A stretch of DNA of 7,599 bases from an uncultured Oscillospiraceae bacterium (lineage in GTDB: Bacteria; Bacillota; Clostridia; Oscillospirales; Oscillospiraceae). The position numbers and the translations under genes are program-made. The notes beneath the pieces were generated by a model that saw only the letters and a list, made by a program, of their open reading frames with translations, did no database searches and had not been told where the DNA came from. The stretch lies in the NCBI GenBank assembly GCA_900763995.1, contig CAAFMK010000038.1, positions 1 through 7,599 on the forward strand, written 5' to 3'. How positions within the stretch are numbered: the stretch's first letter is position 1; every line of letters starts with the position of its first letter. This document shows positions 1 to 5,059 of this stretch, piece by piece.

Positions 1-104
1 AGTTCCTCTCTGGCCTCCCGTTCATTGTCAGCTGAGAAGCAAAAGCGCCCGGCCCAGTCGTAGACCTCCACATGCTCCCATACCCACACAATGTTGTATT
101 CCAT
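1..104 (-). CDS. Hypothetical small protein, N-terminus only (cut by window edge)
   Basis: I do not recognise this gene. Reading leftwards from an ATG at 102-104, an open frame runs without a stop to the window edge, giving 34 complete codons. The peptide starts MEYNIVWVWEHVEVYDWAGR and continues with a Phe-Cys-Phe stretch and a charged Asn-Glu-Arg-Glu-Ala-Arg-Glu-Glu segment. It is rich in Trp and acidic residues, with no signal peptide or membrane segment in the visible part. A purine-rich ribosome binding site (AAAAAAGGGGA) lies about 8 bases before the ATG. It is separated from the CoA-transferase gene by a terminator, so it is probably its own transcription unit. Reality as a gene is inferred from the ribosome binding site, sensible codons and the strong start of the intergenic region behind it. 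Its function cannot be judged. Confidence 0.6.
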   Translation of the reverse strand, partial: MEYNIVWVWEHVEVYDWAGRFCFSADNEREAREE

Positions 105-107
105 GGC

Positions 108-134
108 AGTCAATCCCCTTTTTTGTGATTGACT
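108..134 (-). promoter_or_regulatory. Leader hairpin presenting the ribosome binding site of the small left-edge gene
   Basis: A perfect 8-bp inverted repeat, AGTCAATC (108-115) and GATTGACT (127-134), flanks an 11-base loop. On the minus-strand transcript the loop carries the A/G-rich ribosome binding site, and the 3' arm ends 3 bases before the ATG of the gene at 1-104. Such a fold could affect translation start, or the DNA repeat could be a protein operator. The sequence shows only the symmetry. Confidence 0.4.
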
Positions 135-152
135 AAAATGTTACCAGAAAAC

Positions 153-179
153 AAGTCCTATAAAACGGACTTTTATAGG
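153..179. repeat. Overlapping inverted repeats upstream of the left-edge gene
   Basis: CCTATAAAA (157-165) and TTTTATAGG (171-179) form a perfect 9-bp inverted repeat with a 5-base spacer. A second pair, AAGTCC (153-158) and GGACTT (167-172), overlaps the first and cannot form at the same time. There is no T-run after either arm, so it is not an intrinsic terminator. It may be an operator around the promoter of the small minus-strand gene, because the arms contain TATAAA-like bases, but no well matched -35 box was found. Confidence 0.35.
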
Positions 180-204
180 GAGTGTGCCATAAGAGATACA
201 CACG

Positions 205-248
205 AAAAGACCCCTGTGCCAGCCCGCAGAGGGAGCGGCACAGGGATC
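205..248 (-). terminator. Intrinsic terminator after the but gene
   Basis: In minus-strand orientation, GATCCCTGTGCC (248-237) pairs with GGCACAGGGGTC (220-209): 12 pairs with one G-U. The 16-base loop contains a further CCC/GGG pair. TTTT follows at 208-205. It starts about 20 bases after the but stop codon and ends that transcript before the small gene at the left edge. There is no T-run in the plus direction, so it acts one way. Confidence 0.85.
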
Positions 249-266
249 TGTGTGTGATTGGATCAT

Positions 267-1607
267 TTACTTGTTGCTGCGGCGCCAGATGTGCATCTTC
301 TCAGCGTCCTGGATCAGCTGCTCACGGAAGTCGGGGTGGGCGATATTAATAATGGCCTCTGTGCGCTCCCAGGTGGACAGGCCCTTCATGTTGACCATGC
401 CGTACTCGGTGACGATGTAGTGGACACAGGTGCGGGGGTCAGTGCATATGGAGCCGTTGGTCAGGGTGGGGACAATACGGCTCTTCACAGTGCCATCTTT
501 TCCAGTGACGGTGGAGGACATACAGATGAAGCTCTTGCCGCCCTTGGACAGGTAGGCACCCATGGCGAAGTCCAGCTGACCGCCAGTGCCGGAGATGTGC
601 TTGGTGCCAGCGGACTCAGCATTGACCTGACCAAACAGATCCATGTCGATGGCGTTGTTGATGGAGATGAAGTTATCGATCTGAGCCATCACACGCACAT
701 CATTGGTGTAGTCCACAGGGGCGGCCATCACATCGGGGTTGCGATCCACATAGTCATAGAGCTTTTGTGTACCGGCGGCGAAGGCAAAGACCTGGCGGCC
801 CTTGTCCAGGGCCTTGTGTCTGCCGGTGATCTTTCCAGCGGCGGCCATATCCACAAAGGCGTCCACATACATCTCAGTATGTACAGACAGATCCTTCAAA
901 TCAGACTGGGCGATCATAGCGCCAATGGTGTTGGGCATACCGCCGATACCCAGCTGCAAGCAGGCACCGTTGGGGATCTGGGGCACCACCAGGTTGGCCA
1001 CTGCACGATCCACCTCAGTGGTGGGGCCGCCAGCGCCCAGCTGGGCCACAGGGGGATTGCCCCCCTCCACCACATAGGTGACATCCTGAATGTTTACCTC
1101 AGTGCCGTTGAGACCGTAGACCCAGGGGAGATTCTCGTTGACCTCAACAATGATACACTTGGCTCTGGCCAGAATATCGGCCAGATGGGAGGCAGCCAGA
1201 CCAAAGTTAAAGTTGCCGTGGGCATCCATGGGGGTGGTCTGGAGCATTACCACATCCACAGGGGCCAGATTTTCCCGGTAGAACCGGGGCAGCTCAGAGT
1301 AGCGCATGGGGCTGAAATAGCCCATGCCCTTGGCCATGATCTTGCGGTCAATGCCGCTGCAGTGCCAGGAGTTCCAGGTGAAGTGCTCCCCGGCGTCCTC
1401 GGCCTTGGCGATCTCTGGCATCCACATGGTCACACCGCCACGGATCTTCACATCGGTAAGCTCGTTCTGGCGGGCAGCCAGCGCCTTGTCCAATTCAACG
1501 GGGTGGTTGGTACACCAGGTGTAGTCCACCCAGTCACCTGATTTCACAACAGTGACAGCTTGCTCAGCAGTGGTCAGCTTCTGCTGGTAGAGGGCCTGAT
1601 AATCCAT
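267..1607 (-). CDS. but: Butyryl-CoA:acetate CoA-transferase (446 aa)
   Basis: It moves CoA from butyryl-CoA to acetate, releasing butyrate and acetyl-CoA, the last cytoplasmic step of the main gut butyrate pathway. The length equals that of known Faecalibacterium and Roseburia enzymes (about 446-448 aa), and the sequence resembles them throughout, including CTNH near residue 32, PMDAHGNFNFG at 126-136, a GIGGMP loop at 220-225, the SVHTEMYVDAF block at 241-251 and SGTGGQLDF at 339-347. Glu245 in the HTE block corresponds to the glutamate that forms the enzyme-CoA thioester in family I transferases. The start at 1607 is chosen because GGAGG sits 7 bases before it and the protein then begins MDYQALYQQK like its relatives; an upstream ATG at 1682 would add 25 unrelated residues and overlap the helicase gene. 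A 4-hydroxybutyrate or propionate CoA-transferase is the main alternative, judged less likely. Confidence 0.9.
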   Translation of the reverse strand: MDYQALYQQKLTTAEQAVTVVKSGDWVDYTWCTNHPVELDKALAARQNELTDVKIRGGVTMWMPEIAKAEDAGEHFTWNSWHCSGIDRKIMAKGMGYFSPMRYSELPRFYRENLAPVDVVMLQTTPMDAHGNFNFGLAASHLADILARAKCIIVEVNENLPWVYGLNGTEVNIQDVTYVVEGGNPPVAQLGAGGPTTEVDRAVANLVVPQIPNGACLQLGIGGMPNTIGAMIAQSDLKDLSVHTEMYVDAFVDMAAAGKITGRHKALDKGRQVFAFAAGTQKLYDYVDRNPDVMAAPVDYTNDVRVMAQIDNFISINNAIDMDLFGQVNAESAGTKHISGTGGQLDFAMGAYLSKGGKSFICMSSTVTGKDGTVKSRIVPTLTNGSICTDPRTCVHYIVTEYGMVNMKGLSTWERTEAIINIAHPDFREQLIQDAEKMHIWRRSNK

Positions 1608-1614
1608 GTTTTTT

Positions 1615-1619
1615 CCTCC
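1615..1619 (-). promoter_or_regulatory. Ribosome binding site that fixes the but start
   Basis: GGAGG on the minus strand, followed by AAAAAAC and the ATG at 1607-1605. The longer open frame starting at 1682 has no comparable site. A TATAAT-like hexamer lies just upstream (1632-1627), but its transcript would begin at the ribosome binding site and no -35 box is correctly spaced, so I do not call a promoter here. Confidence 0.7.
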
Positions 1620-1671
1620 ATATCTGATTATATTTTTATTTACTATGAATAACCATGCAACAGTGATCCCA

Positions 1672-3582
1672 TCAGCGGCCAATATCCAGATAGTAGGGCT
1701 TCATAAGGCTGGGCTGCTCGGTGGAGTCCTTGGTCTGGGAGCGTCTGGACTCCTGAGGGATTCCTCTGGGGCGTTTTTGGTAGGCTGCTTTGGACTTTCC
1801 CCCCTGTTTTTTGGGCTGAGCCGGGGCAGGGGTCTTTTTCCCCCTGGCCGTAGCAGGAGGGGCTGAGTGATCGGACTTGGAGACGCGTCTGGACTTGGAA
1901 GGTGTGGCCTTGTGCACAGGCTCCTGGCCCTTCTCTGCTGTATGCGCCCCATTGGCAGCTGGGGCGGGCTTGCGTCTGCGCTGCTCTGTACTGCCTGAGG
2001 ACTGCTGACGGCTGGGTCTGGGCTGAGTGACAGCCTGGGCAGTTCGTCTGGGGGCCAAGAGCCGGGCGGTGGCATCCATGATTACATCGCTGTCCAGCGG
2101 GTTGGGCCGGTGAAAGTCGGTGCGGGGCATGGAATCGCCAGTGTCCATCAGGGCACCAGGGCGCACCCCGCGCTTTGGGGGAGCGGAGCGGCGGGCCGTC
2201 TGGGCAGCGCCCTCCAGCGGGGTAACCTCTGGGGCCGATTTTTTCTCAGGACGGCAGGGCCGGCTGGATTTACTCTCCTTGGGCCGTACTGGCTCAGCTG
2301 GAGCAGGGGCGGCCTTCCGCTGTTTTTTGGCCTGAGCCGCAGCCTGACGGGACTCCTCCCGCTGGCGGCGCAGCTCTCTGGCAGCCGCCCTAGCCTCGGC
2401 ATCCTCCTCATTGATCATCCTGCCATTTTTATCCCGCTTGGCAGCCTGGAAAATCTGCATGGGGTAGGGGTGATCCTCAATCAGGGGGATCTTTCGCCCA
2501 GCGAGCTTTTCAATGTCGTGGAGCAGGGGCTTTTCGCTGAAGTCACAAAACGCAATGGCTTCGCCGCCCCGGCCTGCCCGGCCAGTGCGGCCAATGCGGT
2601 GGATATAGGTCTCTGGCACCTCAGGCAGGTTGTAGTTGAACACATGGGAGAGCTCCTCAATGTCCAGACCCCGGGCCGCAATATCCGTTGCCACCAGACA
2701 GCGGATGCGCCCAGATTTGAAATCGGCCAGTGCCTGCTGGCGGGCGGTCTGGCTCTTGTTCCCGTGGATGGCCGCCGCAGAGATGCCCATTTTGGACAGA
2801 TCCCGTGCGACCTTGTTGGCACCATGTTTGGTGCGGGTAAAGACCAGGGCATTTTTGATCTGCTTTTGCTCCATCAAATGGGCCAGCAACAGGGTCTTAT
2901 TTCCCTTATCCACCAGATAGATGGACTGCTGAATGGCCTCAGCTGGGGAGGATACCGGGTCTACCGCCACCTTGATGGGATTTTTTAGGAGGGAGTTGAC
3001 CAGATTGGTGATCTCAGGGGGCATGGTGGCAGAGAAGAACAGGGTCTGTTTTTTCTCAGGCAGCCACTTGAGGATTTTCTTTACATCATGGATAAAGCCC
3101 ATGTCCAACATCCGGTCGGCCTCATCCAGCACAAAAATTTCCAGCTGCTCCAGTTGGATAAATCCCTGCTGGTAGAGATCCATCAGCCGTCCGGGGGTGG
3201 CAATTAAAATATCCACCCCATTTTTCAGGGCGGCTACCTGGGGATTCTGCCCCACACCCCCGAAGATAACGGTATGGCGCAGGTTCAGGTATTTGCCATA
3301 GGCGTCAAAGCTCTCGCCAATTTGAATGGCAAGCTCCCGGGTGGGGGTGAGGATCAGGGCACGGATGGCCTGCCCCTTGTGTGGGGTGGCAGACAGCCGC
3401 TGAAGGGTGGGGGCGGCAAAGGCACAGGTCTTACCTGTGCCAGTCTGGGCACAGCCCAGTACATCCCGCCCAACCAGAGCGGGGGGAATGGCCTTCTCCT
3501 GAATGGGAGATGGCTTGGTGTAGCCCTGTTCCTCCAGGGCACGAACAAGAGAGGCATTCAGCCCCAAATCAGAAAATATCAT
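1672..3582 (-). CDS. RhlE-type DEAD-box ATP-dependent RNA helicase with long basic tail (636 aa)
   Basis: This cytoplasmic enzyme uses ATP to unwind short RNA duplexes; in this family the usual roles are RNA turnover, ribosome assembly and cold adaptation. All core motifs are visible in order: Q motif (F3, PSPIQ 24-28), Walker A AQTGTGKT 45-52, PTRELA 80-85, GG 108-109, TPGR 129-132, DEAD 153-156, SAT 184-186, VFTRT 247-251, ATDIAARGLD 298-307 and HRIGRTGRAGR 328-338. From about residue 375 a 260-residue tail follows, rich in Lys, Arg, Pro, Ala, Ser and Gln and probably disordered, with a less repetitive island (DFHRPNPLDSDVIMDATARL) near 489-508. The helicase core is complete. The ATG at 3582 has AAGGAAG upstream. 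It lies 78 bp after the kinase gene and 64 bp before but, so it may be co-transcribed with both. The C-terminus is not the RNA-binding domain of DbpA. Confidence 0.93.
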   Translation of the reverse strand: MIFSDLGLNASLVRALEEQGYTKPSPIQEKAIPPALVGRDVLGCAQTGTGKTCAFAAPTLQRLSATPHKGQAIRALILTPTRELAIQIGESFDAYGKYLNLRHTVIFGGVGQNPQVAALKNGVDILIATPGRLMDLYQQGFIQLEQLEIFVLDEADRMLDMGFIHDVKKILKWLPEKKQTLFFSATMPPEITNLVNSLLKNPIKVAVDPVSSPAEAIQQSIYLVDKGNKTLLLAHLMEQKQIKNALVFTRTKHGANKVARDLSKMGISAAAIHGNKSQTARQQALADFKSGRIRCLVATDIAARGLDIEELSHVFNYNLPEVPETYIHRIGRTGRAGRGGEAIAFCDFSEKPLLHDIEKLAGRKIPLIEDHPYPMQIFQAAKRDKNGRMINEEDAEARAAARELRRQREESRQAAAQAKKQRKAAPAPAEPVRPKESKSSRPCRPEKKSAPEVTPLEGAAQTARRSAPPKRGVRPGALMDTGDSMPRTDFHRPNPLDSDVIMDATARLLAPRRTAQAVTQPRPSRQQSSGSTEQRRRKPAPAANGAHTAEKGQEPVHKATPSKSRRVSKSDHSAPPATARGKKTPAPAQPKKQGGKSKAAYQKRPRGIPQESRRSQTKDSTEQPSLMKPYYLDIGR

Positions 3583-3660
3583 GGGTTACTTCCTTTTTTT
3601 CATTCAATGCAGGGTGCTCCCCTGTATCGGCCCACGCTTTTCCCTGTGGGCTGGGGTCTA

Positions 3661-4206
3661 TCAGCGGGACGGCAGAGGGGGGATGTCCCCATCTGGCAGA
3701 AGTCCTGCCTGGCGGAGCTGTTCCACGACCAGTTGAGTGGTCTGGGTGAGGGACTGACCATCTGGACAGTCCACAATAAAATCGGCGTATTGGTTGTAGA
3801 GGGGGGCACGAAATTCCATTACATCCTCTAAACTCTGCCCCGGCTCCATAGCGATGCCCCGGGTGGACAGATTCTGGATGCGGCGGGTCAGCTCCTCCAC
3901 AGTGACTCGGAGGTAGACCACCGGGCCAAGGGATTTCAGATGGTGTGCGGCCTGCTCCCGGCAGATGGCACTTCCCCCAGGGGCAATGACATGGTGGACA
4001 CAGTCCAGCCCCAGCACTGCCTTCTGCTCAGCATCCAGAAAGGACTCCACCCCACGGCGGTCTATGATGTCTTGAAGCAAAGCGCCCTCCTGCTGCTGGA
4101 TGACCAGATCCACATCCAAAAAACCATAGCCCAAAAATTTTGCCAGCAGGACACCAACAGTGCTTTTTCCTGAGCCAGGCATACCGATCAGAGTGATATT
4201 GTTCAC
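3661..4206 (-). CDS. Shikimate kinase-like P-loop kinase (181 aa, GTG start)
   Basis: The protein has the fold and length of shikimate kinase, which phosphorylates shikimate with ATP in aromatic amino acid synthesis. The Walker A loop GMPGSGKST is at 8-16, the DVD acid pair (D31, D33) matches the family's shikimate-contact region, R116 lies in the lid, and R133 in RAPLY matches the conserved R-x-PLY block. Two key sites differ from AroK/AroL: the FR of the GE-x-x-FR-x-x-E block reads FL (F56, L57), removing the main shikimate-binding arginine, and the GGG loop reads PGGS (76-79). I recall similar Firmicutes proteins annotated as shikimate kinases that share the missing arginine, so the true substrate is uncertain and no aro symbol is given. 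The first codon is GTG at 4206, with only a weak AAGG 11 bases upstream; it is preferred because MNNITLIGMPGSGKST fits the family start. Confidence 0.8.
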   Translation of the reverse strand: MNNITLIGMPGSGKSTVGVLLAKFLGYGFLDVDLVIQQQEGALLQDIIDRRGVESFLDAEQKAVLGLDCVHHVIAPGGSAICREQAAHHLKSLGPVVYLRVTVEELTRRIQNLSTRGIAMEPGQSLEDVMEFRAPLYNQYADFIVDCPDGQSLTQTTQLVVEQLRQAGLLPDGDIPPLPSR

Positions 4207-4262
4207 AGATGTTCCAACCTTTATCTATATATTTCGGACGATACCACACCATACAAAAAGGG

Positions 4263-4274
4263 ATGGATATCCAT
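4263..4274. repeat. 12-bp perfect palindrome in the kinase leader
   Basis: ATGGATATCCAT reads the same on both strands. It overlaps by one base a second palindrome, TTGTACAA (4274-4281), and another TGTACA occurs at 4321-4326. The ten bases ATATCCATTG at 4267-4276 recur at 4535-4544 beside the divergent DegV promoter. Together these could be binding sites for a shared regulator of the divergent units. Only the symmetry is seen. Confidence 0.3.
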
Positions 4275-4328
4275 TGTACAAAGGGGCTGCAAAATCAAGC
4301 CCATTCCTTCCGCCCGTGAATGTACAAC

Positions 4329-4334
4329 ATTATA
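4329..4334 (-). promoter_or_regulatory. Extended -10 promoter for the kinase-helicase-but genes
   Basis: On the minus strand the hexamer is a perfect TATAAT preceded by TGG, an extended -10 element. The hexamer 17 bases further upstream (4357-4352) is TTTCCT, a poor -35, which an extended -10 can tolerate. Transcription would start near 4322, leaving a leader of about 115 bases before the GTG at 4206. That leader contains the 12-bp palindrome ATGGATATCCAT (4263-4274). Confidence 0.55.
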
Positions 4335-4336
4335 CC

Positions 4337-4470
4337 ATAGGAGCTGGGGAAAGGAAAGGGGAAAGTGGACGAAAAAGGAGTGGTACAGTGGGGGGTGCAG
4401 GGGGGATGGAGGAGTACAGGGAATTTTGGGACAGAGGGGGAGGGGCCTGGACTGGATATGGGACATGAGG
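4337..4470. other. Purine-rich, G-run-rich stretch between divergent promoters
   Basis: The plus strand here is mostly A and G, with G-runs at 4390-4395, 4400-4405, 4419-4421, 4428-4430, 4436-4440 and 4442-4445. The last four runs, separated by 6, 5 and 1 bases, fit the usual four-tract G-quadruplex pattern. I see no gene with a usable ribosome binding site in it, and open frames crossing it lack family resemblance. It lies upstream of both the kinase promoter and the DegV promoter. Confidence 0.5.
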
Positions 4471-4497
4471 GGAAGTGCGTGTTTACAAAAAGTTTGT

Positions 4498-4526
4498 TTG
4501 TGCTTTTCCTTTGGTTGGTATATAAC
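4498..4526 (+). promoter_or_regulatory. Probable promoter of the DegV remnant
   Basis: TATAAC (4521-4526) lies 17 bases after TTGTGC (4498-4503). The overlapping TATATA at 4519-4524 is preceded by TGG, giving an alternative extended -10. Transcription from here would yield a leader of about 75 bases with a direct repeat GGGCAGCAA (4544-4552 and 4585-4593) and a good ribosome binding site. The -35 is weak. Confidence 0.4.
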
Positions 4527-4609
4527 TTACGCTAATATCCATTGGGCAGCAACCCAAATCCAACCCTGCTCAGGAATGTGAAGCGGGCAGCAAAACAAAG
4601 GAGAGGAAT

Positions 4610-4769
4610 ATGAAATTTCACATTATCAGCGACAGCTCCTGTGACCTGGGACAGGAGGTATGCCAACAGCTTGGGGTGAAGATACCAAACCAGATCGGTA
4701 TTACCATTGATGTACACACCGGGCCAACCCCCCATCGGCATTGGACTGATGCGCCGGGCCACGGTCTGA
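4610..4769 (+). pseudogene. DegV family protein remnant: internal deletion plus frameshift
   Basis: DegV proteins bind fatty acids and in Firmicutes serve as FakB-type partners of a fatty acid kinase; the usual length is about 280 aa. Here the start is intact: AAAGGAGAGG precedes ATG 4610, and MKFHIISDSSCDLG followed by the LGVKI segment is a typical DegV N-terminus. After about 25 codons the sequence jumps straight to a DegV-like C-terminus: IGITIDVHTGPTP (compare the usual final H-x-GPG strand). The frame then breaks at a run of six C (4728-4733). With one C fewer, it reads PIGIGLMRRATV and stops at TGA 4767-4769; as it stands, the frame runs on in unrelated sequence to 4792. About 230 middle residues, including most of the lipid-binding body, are absent. 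A sequencing error could explain the extra C but not the deletion. The remnant still sits between a promoter and a terminator. Functional DegV activity is not possible. Confidence 0.8.
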
Positions 4770-4810
4770 GGCGCAGCCGGACTGGAATGTGATCGGATAC
4801 AGAATGAACA

Positions 4811-4859
4811 GACGCTGTCAGTGGTCATACTATGACACTGACAGCGTTCTTAAGTTTTT
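4811..4859 (+). terminator. Strong hairpin terminator after the DegV remnant
   Basis: ACGCTGTCAGTG (4812-4823) and CACTGACAGCGT (4836-4847) form a perfect 12-bp stem, with an outer G-T pair and a few more inner pairs (TCAT/ATGA). A T-run follows at 4855-4859, set back 7 bases from the stem, which weakens the match to the standard form. It would end the DegV transcript before the SGNH operon promoter. Confidence 0.7.
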
Positions 4860-4867
4860 CTTAAGAA
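4847..4867. repeat. Second inverted repeat TTCTTAAG / CTTAAGAA
   Basis: TTCTTAAG (4847-4854) and CTTAAGAA (4860-4867) form a perfect 8-bp inverted repeat around TTTTT, adjoining the DegV terminator stem. It could extend the terminator or be an operator for the following promoter. It has no known role that I recognise. Confidence 0.35.
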
Positions 4868-4905
4868 AGTAAAAAATAGAAAACAAATTGTAACGATTTT
4901 GGTAC

Positions 4906-4933
4906 TTGTATTTTAAAAAAATTGTGCTATCCT
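4906..4933 (+). promoter_or_regulatory. Promoter of the SGNH hydrolase-DUF4358 operon
   Basis: The -10 is TATCCT (4928-4933) preceded by TGC, an extended -10 of the TGTGCTAT kind common in Firmicutes. TTGTAT (4906-4911) sits 16 bases upstream as a -35. An A/T-rich stretch from 4866 to 4905 could act as an UP element. Transcription would begin near 4940, giving a leader of about 120 bases. Confidence 0.55.
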
Positions 4934-5049
4934 CTGATAGGGAGAACGGGCAGGTAGCCGTCTACAATGGAGTTTTTGGGCTATCTGCTGTTCCTGCTGA
5001 ACAGGTTCCCAACAGATCGCACCGATTTTCAAGGCGCAGACAAACACAT

Positions 5050-5054
5050 GGAGG
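5050..5054 (+). promoter_or_regulatory. Ribosome binding site that fixes the SGNH hydrolase start
   Basis: GGAGG lies 5 bases before the ATG at 5060. The in-frame upstream ATG at 4967 has no nearby ribosome binding site and would put 31 residues before an otherwise normal basic N-terminus and membrane anchor, so 5060 is preferred. Confidence 0.7.
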
Positions 5055-5059
5055 TTCTT

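Noticed and set aside
258..1541. A 427-codon open frame on the plus strand opposite but
   Set aside because: It mirrors the codon structure of the well-supported CoA-transferase, lacks a ribosome binding site and gives a His/Gly/Val-rich product with no family resemblance.
1627..1660. Promoter for but from TATAAT (1632-1627) with TTGCAT (1660-1655)
   Set aside because: The spacing is 22 bases, and the transcript would begin at the ribosome binding site.
1608..1682. Upstream in-frame extension of but
   Set aside because: It would overlap the helicase stop, has no good ribosome binding site, and adds residues absent from related transferases.
1672..2460. Helicase tail as a frameshifted or fused second gene
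   Set aside because: The frame is continuous with consistent codon use, and basic low-complexity tails are normal for RhlE-type helicases.
2110..2988. A 292-codon plus-strand frame opposite the helicase
   Set aside because: The helicase frame carries every DEAD-box motif; the opposite product is a compositional shadow with no recognisable domain.
4160..4468. Open frames crossing the purine-rich intergenic stretch on both strands
   Set aside because: Products are low-complexity, overlap promoters, and have no ribosome binding site.
4934..5059. Possible cyclic-di-GMP or other riboswitch in the SGNH leader, suggested by a GGTAGCCG string
   Set aside because: The conserved core of the cyclic-di-GMP-I class (including the GACGCAAAG-type segment) is absent, and no other class I know matches.
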